A model generated the notes under the pieces. It had not been told where the DNA came from and did no database searches. It saw only the letters and a program-made list of their open reading frames with translations. This document shows, in pieces, positions 8,880 to 17,224 of a stretch of DNA of 64,000 bases (the first letter of the stretch is position 1; each line of letters opens with the position of its first letter). Source of the stretch: Puniceibacterium sp. IMCC21224 (GTDB taxonomy: Bacteria > Pseudomonadota > Alphaproteobacteria > Rhodobacterales > Rhodobacteraceae); contig NZ_LDPY01000001.1 of the NCBI RefSeq assembly GCF_001038505.1, positions 2,666,001 to 2,730,000 on the forward strand. Reading direction: 5' to 3'. The translations under genes and the position numbers were made by a program.

Positions 8880-11243
8880 TCAGCCGTTCATCGCCGCCCA
8901 GACACGCGACGGTGACGCCGGCATATCCATATGATAGATATCATGCCCGCCAGATCGCATCGCGTCCACCACCGCATTGATCACCGCAGGTGGCGATCCG
9001 ATGGCCCCGGCCTCACCACAGCCCTTTACGCCCAGTGGATTGTGCGTGCAGGGGGTGACGCAGGAATGATCCACCGAATAGAACGGCAGATCATCGGCGC
9101 GGGGCATCGCGTAATCCATGTAGGACGCGCTTAGCAACTGGCCGTTCTCGTCATAGGCGCAATTTTCAAGCAGCGCCTGACCGACACCTTGCGCGATCCC
9201 GCCATGTACCTGCCCGCTGACGATCATCGGGTTGATGACATTGCCGAAATCATCCGCAGCCGAGAACCGCTCGATCGTGACTTTGCCGGTTTCCGGGTCC
9301 AATTCAACCTCGCAGCAATAGGCGCCGCTGGGATAGGTAAAGTTTGACGGATCGTAGAATGCCGTCTCCTCAAGGCCCGGTTCGATATCTTCGAGCGGGT
9401 AGTTATGCGGCACATAGGCCGCCAGTGTCACGTCACCCCAAGCCACGGATTTGTCAGTACCCGCGACGCTGAACTTGCCGTCCTTCAGTTCGATATCCGA
9501 ATCGGCCGCCTCCATCAGATGTGCCGCGATCTTCTTGGCCTTGTTGATGACCTTTTCCGCTGCGCGCACCATGGCTGAACCACCGACCGCGATAGAACGC
9601 GATCCATAGGTGCCCATGCCCATCGGCGTCTTGGAGGTGTCGCCATGCACGATTTCGATCATATCCTCGGGGATGCCGATCATCTCGGAAATCACCTGCG
9701 GAAACGACGTCTCGTGCCCCTGACCATGGCTGTGGCTGCCGGTCATAACAACGATACCGCCGGTCGCATTCACCCGCACAGTGGCGGATTCGTACAGGCC
9801 TGCACGTGCGCCAAGCTGCCCGACAAGGTTCGATGGCGCGATGCCGCAAGCCTCAATATAACAGTTCACGCCTAGGCCGCGCAGCATCCCTTTGGCCTTG
9901 GACGCTTCGCGACGCGCTGCAAATCCCGCCAGATCGGCAATCTCTTCGAGCTTGTCCATCGTCGCGGGATAATCACCGGTGTCGTATTCAACCGCAACCG
10001 GTGTGGCATAGGGAAATTCGGTGATAAAGTTCTGCCGCCGCAGCGCAATCGGATCGACGCCCAGTTCGCGCGCGGCCTTGTCGACGACGCGCTCAAGCTG
10101 GAATGTCGCCTCGGGCCGACCGGCACCGCGATAGGCGTCCACCGGCACGGTGTTGGTGAACACCGCCTTGACGTTCACATAGATCAGCGGCGTCTTGTAG
10201 TTGCCGGCCATCAGCGTGCCATGTAGCCATGTCGGCACCGACGGCGCAAACGTGCTGAGATAGGCCCCCATGTTGGCATAGGTGTCGGTGCGCAACGCGG
10301 TAAAGTTGTTGTCCGCATCCAGCGCCAGTTCGATCTTGGTCACATGGTCGCGTCCATGGCAGTCGGACATGAAGGCCTCGGACCGGCTCGACGTCCATTT
10401 GACGGCGCGGTTCAGTGCCTTGGCAGCAAATGTGCAGAATGCTTCTTCGGCATAATGGAAAATCTTGGTGCCGAAACCGCCGCCCACATCGGGGGCGACA
10501 ACGCGCAACTTATGCTCTGGGATACCCAGAACAAATGCGCCCATCAGCAGCCGGATCACATGCGGGTTCTGGCTGGTCGTGTAGAGTGTGCTGTCACCGG
10601 TGCCACGACTAAAGTCGCCGACAGCCACGCGCGGCTCCATCGGATTGGCGACTAGCCGGTTGTTGACCAGTTCCAGAGTGGTCACATGGGCTGCCGTCTC
10701 AAACGCAGCATTCACGGCTGCCTTGTTCTCTTCGACGAAACCCCAATCATAGCACAGGTTATCGCTCAGATCGTCATGCACCAGAGTCGCGCCGGGTTTC
10801 AGCGCATCCTTCATGTTGACGACGGCGGGCAGTTCCTCGATGTCGAGCACAATTGCTTCGGCCGCGTCACGTGCTTCGGCCAAAGAATCCGCGACAATCG
10901 CAGCAATCGGGTCACCGACGTGACGCACTTTGCCTTGTGCCAGAACCGGGTGGGCCGGTTCCTTCATCACGACGCCGTGCCGGTCGGTGACCTGCCAGCC
11001 GCAGGGCAGACCGCCCACGCCCTCGAAATCCGCACCGGTAAAGATCCGCACAACCCCGGGCATTGCTGCCGCCGCTGCCGAGTCAATGCCGTTGATCCGA
11101 CCATGCGCCACATCCGAGCGTAGGAAATAAACGTAGGCTTGGCCATTCACGTTGATATCGTCGGTATAATTGCCAGCGCCTGTCAAAAAGCGCACGTCCT
11201 CACGGCGCTTGCTGCTGGCACCGATGCCACTGTCCTTCGGCAT
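8880..11243 (-). CDS. Form II CO dehydrogenase-like molybdopterin large subunit (CoxL-like)
   Basis: A 787-residue catalytic subunit of the xanthine oxidase/CO dehydrogenase family, which hydroxylates a carbon substrate at a molybdenum-cytosine dinucleotide cofactor. Family signatures include DVGGGFGTK at 252-260 and the conserved GCGEAG near the C-terminus, whose Glu is the active-site base. The active-site loop reads AYRGAGR at about 370-376. That is the form II signature; genuine aerobic CO dehydrogenases (form I) have AYxCSFR with the copper-binding Cys. The substrate is therefore uncertain, and CO oxidation should not be assumed. It follows the 2Fe-2S subunit gene, with paired palindromes in the 88-base spacer. 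Confidence 0.92.
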   Translation of the reverse strand: MPKDSGIGASSKRREDVRFLTGAGNYTDDINVNGQAYVYFLRSDVAHGRINGIDSAAAAAMPGVVRIFTGADFEGVGGLPCGWQVTDRHGVVMKEPAHPVLAQGKVRHVGDPIAAIVADSLAEARDAAEAIVLDIEELPAVVNMKDALKPGATLVHDDLSDNLCYDWGFVEENKAAVNAAFETAAHVTTLELVNNRLVANPMEPRVAVGDFSRGTGDSTLYTTSQNPHVIRLLMGAFVLGIPEHKLRVVAPDVGGGFGTKIFHYAEEAFCTFAAKALNRAVKWTSSRSEAFMSDCHGRDHVTKIELALDADNNFTALRTDTYANMGAYLSTFAPSVPTWLHGTLMAGNYKTPLIYVNVKAVFTNTVPVDAYRGAGRPEATFQLERVVDKAARELGVDPIALRRQNFITEFPYATPVAVEYDTGDYPATMDKLEEIADLAGFAARREASKAKGMLRGLGVNCYIEACGIAPSNLVGQLGARAGLYESATVRVNATGGIVVMTGSHSHGQGHETSFPQVISEMIGIPEDMIEIVHGDTSKTPMGMGTYGSRSIAVGGSAMVRAAEKVINKAKKIAAHLMEAADSDIELKDGKFSVAGTDKSVAWGDVTLAAYVPHNYPLEDIEPGLEETAFYDPSNFTYPSGAYCCEVELDPETGKVTIERFSAADDFGNVINPMIVSGQVHGGIAQGVGQALLENCAYDENGQLLSASYMDYAMPRADDLPFYSVDHSCVTPCTHNPLGVKGCGEAGAIGSPPAVINAVVDAMRSGGHDIYHMDMPASPSRVWAAMNG

Positions 11244-11266
11244 GTCAGTCCTCCTCCCTGGGGAAC

Positions 11267-11320
11267 GGTGGGGTTAAATCCCACCCTACATATCTGGGTA
11301 AGGCGGGGTTTCCCCCCACC
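11267..11320 (-). repeat. Pair of GC-rich palindromes between CoxS-like and CoxL-like genes
   Basis: Two hairpins lie side by side. GGTGGGG and CCCACC flank TTAAAT at 11267-11285. GGCGGGG pairs with the C run of TTTCCCCCCACC at 11302-11320. Both have GGnGGGG-type arms, resembling the extragenic palindromic elements scattered in many proteobacterial genomes. Within an operon such elements usually protect or segment the message. Confidence 0.55.
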
Positions 11321-11331
11321 CCGTGTTCAAC

Positions 11332-11817
<486 letters not shown>

Positions 11818-11882
11818 TGAATTCCTCCCGTTATCTTTCGTGTTCTCAATCTCGTGTCGGTCTGCGGTTCTGTCATGTGCCA

Positions 11883-12401
11883 TCAGGACACCATGCGCTT
11901 GAACCAGCCTTTTTTCTTGCCGTCCGTGGCTTCGCCTTCGGTGGCAGCCTCGGGATCGGCGGGGCCTTCGACGGCCTCCTGAAAATTCTGAAAGAACTGG
12001 TCCGCCATCTTTTTGGCAAAGCCGTCGATGATCCGGCTGCCCAGTTGCGCCAGCTTGCCGCCGACGCTGGCGTCGACCTCGTAGGTCAGCGTGGTTCCCA
12101 CTTCGGACGGGGCCATAGTCACCCGCGCGCCGCCTTTGGCAAAACCTGCGGCGCCGCCCTTGCCCTCACCGGTCAGGGTCAGCGACTGCGGCTCGATCAT
12201 GTCCGACAGTGTCACCTGCCCCTTAAAGGTCGCCTTCACCGGGCCGACCTTTTGCGTCACAGATGCTTCGAAACCGTCGTTCGCATTGCCGTTCATGTCG
12301 GTGCAGCCCGGCACGCAGGCCTTCAACACTTCGGGGTCCAGAATCGCGGCCCAGACCACTTCGGGGGCCGCCTTGATCTCTCGGGAATCGCTCATCTTCA
12401 T
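11883..12401 (-). CDS. CoxG-like SRPBCC-fold protein
   Basis: A 172-residue member of the CoxG/DUF1857-type SRPBCC family. The conserved N-terminus is [12 protein letters not shown] followed by [13 protein letters not shown]; the core contains the typical GPVKATFKG segment. CoxG is associated with CO dehydrogenase clusters and has been linked to recruiting the enzyme to the membrane. The C-terminal tail after residue 145 is charged and ends in a basic, Trp/Phe-containing patch (KKKGWFKRM), consistent with membrane association. It is first gene of the operon, with start ATG 12401 or 12395 behind a GAGAGGA ribosome site. Confidence 0.88.
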   Translation of the reverse strand: MKMSDSREIKAAPEVVWAAILDPEVLKACVPGCTDMNGNANDGFEASVTQKVGPVKATFKGQVTLSDMIEPQSLTLTGEGKGGAAGFAKGGARVTMAPSEVGTTLTYEVDASVGGKLAQLGSRIIDGFAKKMADQFFQNFQEAVEGPADPEAATEGEATDGKKKGWFKRMVS

Positions 12402-12428
12402 GGGGTTGGTCCTCTCTCTTGGCCATAA

Positions 12429-12474
12429 CCTAGGCAGTCTGTCCGCAGGGTCATATTAGACCAATTGCCTAGGC
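12429..12474. promoter_or_regulatory. Repeated CCTAGGC element upstream of the molybdenum hydroxylase operon
   Basis: CCTAGGCA at 12429-12436 is answered by TGCCTAGG at 12466-12473, an exact 8-base inverted repeat. Because CCTAGG is itself palindromic, the two copies also read as direct repeats about 39 bases apart. The pair begins 28 bases before the CoxG-like start, where an operator would be expected. The rest of 12402-12698 shows no gene. Confidence 0.45.
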
Positions 12475-12698
12475 TGTCGGTTTGTCTTTGACTCGGTCTC
12501 AACCGGGATCGCGCAGGGCGTCCCGCGGTTGCGCGCAAGCTAGGCCAGATTGCGCTGTGGAAACAAGGGGGAGTCGCATCGCGTTCTGCCGCCGGATTGC
12601 GACCAATATCCAGTTTGCCAGTCTCGCCAGGGTGGCTATGCTGCTGGAAACCCGACACGATCCAAAACCTGCCCCTGACCTGACACCGGACCCCAGAT

Positions 12699-13433
12699 AT
12701 GAGCAATGGCCTTTCCGTTCAGTCGGTCAGCTACAATTACGGCGCCAAACAGGCCCTGTCAAACGTCAGCTTTGACGTCCCGCCAGGCCAGTTTGCCGCT
12801 CTTCTGGGTCCGAATGGCGCAGGCAAATCGACGCTGTTTTCACTGCTCACCCGGCTGTTCACCACGCCACACGGCAACATTCGCCTGGCGGGGCTTGATA
12901 TGGCGCGGACACCGCGGCAGGCACTGGGGAAACTGGGTGTGGTGTTTCAGTCGCCGACCCTCGACCTTGATCTGACCATTCGCCAGAACCTGATGTATTT
13001 TGCCGCCCTGCACGGGTTGGCGGGCAAACCTGCGCGCCTGCGTATCGACGCGGCGCTGGACCGATTGCAGATCCTTGACCGTGCGTCAGAAAAAGCGCGC
13101 AACCTCAATGGAGGCCATCGACGGCGCACCGAGATTGCCCGCGCTCTGATTCACGCCCCATCGGTTTTGCTGCTGGACGAAGCGACTGTGGGGCTGGACG
13201 CTGCCGCCCGGCAGTCAATCACCGATCACGTACATCGCCTGTGTGCGGACCAGGGTCTGACGGTGCTGTGGGCCACCCACCTGACCGATGAGGTCTACGA
13301 CACCGACCAACTGGTGATCCTGCATCAGGGCCGGATTCTGGCCGATGGGGTCTGTACCCAGCTGCGAGGCGACCAGCCGCTCAAGGACTTTTTCCTCGCC
13401 AAGACAGCCAGCCAGATGGGGGAGACCGCATGA
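12699..13433 (+). CDS. ABC transporter ATP-binding protein, type linked to PQQ-dependent alcohol catabolism
   Basis: A 244-residue ABC ATPase. The Walker A motif GPNGAGKST is at 37-45 and the Walker B motif is VLLLDEATVGLD, followed by the switch His in WATHLTDE. The signature is LNGGHRRR instead of LSGGQ, a variant I associate with the ATPase subfamily found beside PQQ-dependent alcohol dehydrogenase systems and the Pseudomonas ped genes. It overlaps the permease gene by 4 bases (ATGA). No PQQ enzyme gene is nearby, so the link is by family resemblance only. Confidence 0.85.
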   Translation: MSNGLSVQSVSYNYGAKQALSNVSFDVPPGQFAALLGPNGAGKSTLFSLLTRLFTTPHGNIRLAGLDMARTPRQALGKLGVVFQSPTLDLDLTIRQNLMYFAALHGLAGKPARLRIDAALDRLQILDRASEKARNLNGGHRRRTEIARALIHAPSVLLLDEATVGLDAAARQSITDHVHRLCADQGLTVLWATHLTDEVYDTDQLVILHQGRILADGVCTQLRGDQPLKDFFLAKTASQMGETA

Positions 13434-14221
13434 CCCGCTATCTGACCGCTCTCACTGCCATCGTCCTACGCGAGGCGCTGCGCTTTGTGCATCAGCGCGA
13501 ACGCTTTGTCGCCGCACTGGTCCGCCCGCTGGTCTGGCTGCTGGTGTTTGCCGCCGGGTTTCGCGCCGCACTGGGCCTGTCGATCATCCCGCCCTATCAA
13601 ACCTATATCACCTACGAGACCTATATCATCCCCGGCCTCTGTGGCATGATCCTGTTGTTTAACGGCATGCAATCCTCGCTTAGCCTGGTTTATGACCGCG
13701 AGACCGGGTCGATGCGGCTGCTGCTGACCGCGCCGCTGCCGCGCTGGTGGCTGCTGCTGTGTCGGCTGATCGGCAGCACGATCATTTCAATCGTTCAGGT
13801 CTATACATTCCTTGCCATCGCCGCCGCGTTTGACATCACCATGCCGGGCTGGGGGTATGTCACCGCCCTGCCCGCGCTGATGGTGTCGGGCTTGATGCTT
13901 GGGGCGCTTGGCCTTGCGCTGTCGAGCTTTATCAAACAGTTGGAAAACTTTGCCGGCGTGATGAACTTTGTGATCTTCCCGATGTTCTTTTTGTCCTCGG
14001 CGCTGTACCCACTGTGGAAAATGGCCGAAAGCAGTAGCCTGCTGCGCGACATCTGCGCCGCCAACCCATTTACCCATGCGGTCGAACTGATCCGCTTTGC
14101 GCTCTATCAACAATTCAACGGCGTGGCCTTGCTGTGGACCTTGCTGGCCACATTCGCCTTTCTGGCGCTGGCGTTCTGGGGCTATGATCCCGCCCGCGGA
14201 CTGGTGCGCCGCAAGGGCTGA
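13430..14221 (+). CDS. ABC-2 type transporter permease (PedC-like)
   Basis: A 263-residue membrane protein with about six helices in the ABC-2 permease layout. It contains the conserved segment YDRETGSMRLLLTAPLPRWW after the second helix and the FFLSSALYPLWKM segment before the last ones, as in exporters of the NodJ/PedC kind. It is translationally coupled to the ATPase gene, and the two probably form a homodimeric-type exporter or efflux unit. The exported compound is unknown. Confidence 0.86.
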   Translation: MTRYLTALTAIVLREALRFVHQRERFVAALVRPLVWLLVFAAGFRAALGLSIIPPYQTYITYETYIIPGLCGMILLFNGMQSSLSLVYDRETGSMRLLLTAPLPRWWLLLCRLIGSTIISIVQVYTFLAIAAAFDITMPGWGYVTALPALMVSGLMLGALGLALSSFIKQLENFAGVMNFVIFPMFFLSSALYPLWKMAESSSLLRDICAANPFTHAVELIRFALYQQFNGVALLWTLLATFAFLALAFWGYDPARGLVRRKG

Positions 14222-14232
14222 GCCGCGCGCGC

Positions 14233-15801
14233 TTATCGCGCCTTGAACAGCCCGCCCAGAATGCCGCGCACGATCCGCCGCCCGGTGGTGCCGCCCAATT
14301 CCTTGATCACCGCGCGCCCGAACGCTTCGCCCAATGTATCAGGCTCTGACCGACTACTGCGGCGGGTCGAGATTTTGCGCGTCGACCGTGACGTCGGATC
14401 ATAGCGCCGGGCACGGCGATATTCCTGTGCCGCCTCGCGCTCGGACATCTCTGCATCCGCCGCGCGTTGTTCGGCCACTTCAGCCTCGGCCGCCGCCTTG
14501 GCCGCCCGGTCGCGCAGCATCTCATAGGCCGAAGCGCGATCGACCGGCGCGTCGTATTTGGCACCCAGATCAGACCCGGCAATCACCGCCTTGCGATCAG
14601 CCACGCCCAACGGACCAAGCTGTGATGACGGTGGCCGGATCAGCGTCCTCTCAACCATCCCCGGCACCCCCTTCTTTTGTAGCATCGAGGTCACAGCCTC
14701 GCCCACGCCCACTTCGCGAATTGCCACTTCGGTATCGAAGGACGGATTGGGTCGGTAGGTTTCCGCCGCCATCCGCAGCGCCTTTTTGTCCCGCGCGGTA
14801 AAGGCCCGCAGCGCGTGCTGCACCCGGTTGCCAAGCTGGCCCAGAATATCCTCGGGAATGTCGTCAGGGTTCTGGGTGACAAAATAGACCCCAACCCCCT
14901 TGGAACGGATCAGCCGCGCCACCTGTTCAACCTTGTTCACCAGCGCCTTGGGTGCGCCGTCAAACAGCAGATGTGCCTCGTCGAAAAAGAACACCAGCTT
15001 GGGTTTGTCGGGATCGCCGACCTCGGGCAGTGTCTCGAACAGCTCGGACAGCAGCCACAGCAGGACGGTGGCGTATAGCCGGGGGGCGCCCATCAACGCG
15101 TCCGCCGCAAGAATGTTGACCTGCCCGCGCCCATCCGCGCCAACCCGCATCAGGTCCGCCAGATCCAGCGCCGGTTCACCAAAGAACGCCGTGCCGCCCT
15201 GCGTGTCCAGCACCAGCAACCGCCGCTGAATCGCGCCCACCGACTGCACCGAGATATTTCCGTAGCGCAGCGAAAGATCTTTGCGGTTCTCGCCGACCCA
15301 GACCAGCAACGCCTGCAGGTCCTTGAGATCAAGCAGCGGCAGCCCCTCTTCGTCCGCCATGCGGAACGCGATATTCAACACGCCTTCCTGCGCTTCGGTC
15401 AATTCCAGCAACCGCGCAATCAGCAGCGGCCCCATCTCGGCCACCGTGGTGCGCACCGGATGGCCCTGCTGTCCAAACAGATCCCAGAACGTCACCGGAA
15501 ATCCGGCATAGGCGTAGCCGTCAAATCCGATGGTGTCTGCCCGCTCGCGAAACGCGCCGTGCAGTTTGAACGCCTCGGACCCGGCGACAGCCAGGCCAGA
15601 AAGATCGCCTTTGACATCCGACAGGAACACCGGAACCCCAGCGGCGGAAAACCCTTCGGCGAGGATTTGCAGCGTCACCGTCTTGCCGGTGCCCGTTGCC
15701 CCGGCCACCAGCCCGTGGCGGTTGGCATATTTCAGGGCAAGCCATTGTTGTTCGCCGTATTCCGGGCCACCACCACCCAAAAAAATCCCGTCATCCATCA
15801 T
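14233..15801 (-). CDS. HerA-like/DUF853 ATPase (YjgR type)
   Basis: A 522-residue P-loop ATPase of the HerA/FtsK superfamily. Walker A is GATGTGKT at 34-41 and Walker B is LVFFFDEAHLLF. The family-typical FLSDVKGDLSG and FVTQNPDDIPEDILGQLGNRVQHALR segments are present. Residues about 430-470 are rich in Ala, Arg and Glu and probably coiled coil, and the C-terminus ends in a Gly/Arg-rich stretch. I chose ATG 15801 (MMDDGIF) behind an AAGGGCAG site; the longer frame to 15888 adds an unlikely basic N-terminus. The cellular role of this family is not established. It converges with the ABC permease gene 11 bases away. Confidence 0.9.
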   Translation of the reverse strand: MMDDGIFLGGGGPEYGEQQWLALKYANRHGLVAGATGTGKTVTLQILAEGFSAAGVPVFLSDVKGDLSGLAVAGSEAFKLHGAFRERADTIGFDGYAYAGFPVTFWDLFGQQGHPVRTTVAEMGPLLIARLLELTEAQEGVLNIAFRMADEEGLPLLDLKDLQALLVWVGENRKDLSLRYGNISVQSVGAIQRRLLVLDTQGGTAFFGEPALDLADLMRVGADGRGQVNILAADALMGAPRLYATVLLWLLSELFETLPEVGDPDKPKLVFFFDEAHLLFDGAPKALVNKVEQVARLIRSKGVGVYFVTQNPDDIPEDILGQLGNRVQHALRAFTARDKKALRMAAETYRPNPSFDTEVAIREVGVGEAVTSMLQKKGVPGMVERTLIRPPSSQLGPLGVADRKAVIAGSDLGAKYDAPVDRASAYEMLRDRAAKAAAEAEVAEQRAADAEMSEREAAQEYRRARRYDPTSRSTRKISTRRSSRSEPDTLGEAFGRAVIKELGGTTGRRIVRGILGGLFKAR

Positions 15802-15944
15802 TCTGCCCTTCACACGTTCGGCGCGCCCACACTTTTGGGGTCGTGGGCAAGGCACACGGTCATCGCGCGCATTGCCTGGCCACTCCATCGTCCACCCCCG
15901 AACATACTACCTTAACCATTTGCCGCCAGAGTGAAATCTGTTCC

Positions 15945-16020
15945 GGGCCTCATGTCCAATCTGGCCCTGGACAACTTCCTCCCTGTCAGACTGGCCGCAC
16001 CTCCGGGTGCGGCGTTTTTT
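15945..16020 (+). ncRNA. Candidate small RNA with a CCUCC loop and intrinsic terminator
   Basis: The plus strand has a perfect terminator (CCGCACC, loop TCCG, GGTGCGG, then CGTTTTTT, 15995-16020) with no plus-strand gene for 1.7 kb upstream. Just before it, GACA...TGTC closes a loop containing ACTTCCTCCC at about 15969-15986. A CCUCC-bearing loop in front of a terminator is the layout of several alphaproteobacterial small RNAs that pair with ribosome-binding sites. The 5' end is a guess. Confidence 0.45.
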
Positions 16021-16168
16021 GTGTTCATGCAGGCCGATCGACCGAAATGCGGCGAATTTTGACGCCAACAAACGCATGTCGTGAAACCAAGAACCCCCAT
16101 TCAATCTTAGGGTGAATAACCTCCGGAACCTGAAGTAAAATTCCCACGAAATCACGCAAAATTCACTG

Positions 16169-16197
16169 TTGACCGATGTGGGTAACTCTCGTAGCGT
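16169..16197 (+). promoter_or_regulatory. Possible promoter for the second candidate small RNA
   Basis: TTGACC at 16169-16174 and TAGCGT at 16192-16197 are spaced by 17 bases. The -35 is good and the -10 weak. Transcription from here would start near 16204, just before two hairpins and a terminator. Confidence 0.35.
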
Positions 16198-16203
16198 CTC
16201 GGC

Positions 16204-16265
16204 ATAATAGTCGGCCGGTCCGACAGGGAGAGATAAGGGAAAAGGGGTCGAAAGGCCCCTTTTTC
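16204..16265 (+). ncRNA. Candidate short RNA of about 60 nt with two hairpins
   Basis: GTCGG/CCGAC (16210-16224) forms a first hairpin with loop CCGGT. A purine-rich linker follows, then a strong terminator, AAAAGGGGTC, loop GAAA, GGCCCCTTTTTC (16240-16265). A promoter-like TTGACC-17-TAGCGT lies immediately upstream. No coding frame explains the terminator. It could instead be an attenuated leader of the IalB-like gene 260 bases downstream. Confidence 0.45.
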
Positions 16266-16523
16266 AACGTTTACGGGTCGAAAAATCCGGGTTTCCGGCG
16301 ATTTGCCGTGATCCTGATCAGCAACGTCCCGCAGCATGTCGGATCGCAGTCCTAGACGCCGGTCCGCGTATCCAAACTGACCCCGACGCGCAGCTTGGAT
16401 GCAGTCCCGTTCAGCAGGTTTTGTCGGCATGTCCCAGCCGTCGCGATATTTTACCCCTGACACTACGCAACGCCCGTGTTAATCGGCAGACAGACAAAAA
16501 CTGACGGCTCAAGGAGCTTATTG

Positions 16524-17177
16524 ATGATCAGACCTTTCCTTGTCTCCACGTTGCTTGCCACCACGTTTTCAGTGGCCAGCGCCCAGGCTCAAGACGCAAC
16601 TCCGACCCCCGAAGCACAAACATCCGAGGCACCCGCCGAGACCACGCAAGGCGATGCCGCCCAAGTGCTTGACACAGGCGAAGCAGTTGCCGATGGTACC
16701 GCCGCTTCGGGCGCCCCTGCGCGTGAGGACAACACCTATGTCAGAGAAACCTCTGGCGACTGGGATCTGCAATGCCTGCGCGTCGAAGAAGGCCCCGAGC
16801 CCTGCCAGATGTACCAGCTGCTTAAGGATTCCAATGGCGCGAATGTGGCCGAAGTCAGCCTGTTCAAGGTCGAGGGCGGTGGCCAGGTCGCCGCAGGTGG
16901 CACCTTTGTCGCGCCGCTTGAAACCCTGCTGACTCAGAAGCTGAGCATCGGCGTCGACAGCGGCCCGGTCAAGCGCTACGACTTCTCGTTCTGCACACAG
17001 GTCGGTTGTTTTGCCCGTGTTGGGTTTACCGCCGAAGAGGTCGCGGCATTCAAGGCCGGCAATGAAGCAAAGATCGCAATTGTGCCGGCTCTTGCCCCCG
17101 ATCAGCGGGTGCTGGTGACCATGTCACTCAAGGGCTTTACCGCCGCCTACGACCAGATCACCTCGCTCAAGCAGTGA
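16524..17177 (+). CDS. Secreted invasion-associated locus B (IalB) family protein
   Basis: A 217-residue protein with a Sec signal peptide (MIRPFLVSTLL...SAQAQ, cut near residue 23). A Pro/Ala/Thr/Glu-rich linker spans about residues 25-70, and an IalB domain follows (about 78-217). The IalB domain is recognised from SGDWDLQC, EPCQMYQLL and FCTQVGCFARVGF, with four cysteines likely to form disulphides in the periplasm. IalB was named from Bartonella invasion, but the family is widespread in free-living alphaproteobacteria and its biochemical role is unknown. The start at 16524 has AAGGAG 8 bases upstream. Confidence 0.9.
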   Translation: MIRPFLVSTLLATTFSVASAQAQDATPTPEAQTSEAPAETTQGDAAQVLDTGEAVADGTAASGAPAREDNTYVRETSGDWDLQCLRVEEGPEPCQMYQLLKDSNGANVAEVSLFKVEGGGQVAAGGTFVAPLETLLTQKLSIGVDSGPVKRYDFSFCTQVGCFARVGFTAEEVAAFKAGNEAKIAIVPALAPDQRVLVTMSLKGFTAAYDQITSLKQ

Positions 17178-17187
17178 GACGGTATTC

Positions 17188-17216
17188 GGTCAGAACCTGA
17201 ACCGCAGGCTCTGACC
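17188..17216. terminator. Hairpin between the converging IalB-like and lpxB genes
   Basis: GGTCAGA/TCTGACC encloses CCTG/CAGG, giving an 11-bp stem with small internal loops in the 47-base gap. No T run follows on either strand, so it may end transcripts inefficiently or stabilise their 3' ends. Confidence 0.5.
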
Positions 17217-17224
17217 GCAATCGC

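Larger units (their letters stand above)
15802..16523. other. Long gene-free region between the DUF853 ATPase and the IalB-like gene
   Basis: About 720 bases without a coding frame that I can support; short frames here lack ribosome sites and family resemblance. It holds the ATPase promoter, two orphan terminators with the features of small-RNA ends (annotated separately), and the promoter region of the IalB-like gene. Confidence 0.7.

Noticed and set aside
8880..11243. Annotation as a genuine aerobic CO dehydrogenase
   Set aside because: The active-site loop is AYRGAGR, the form II sequence, without the copper-binding Cys.
16152..16463. Minus-strand frame of 103 codons upstream of the IalB-like gene
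   Set aside because: It spans the strong terminator at 16240-16265 and has no ribosome site.
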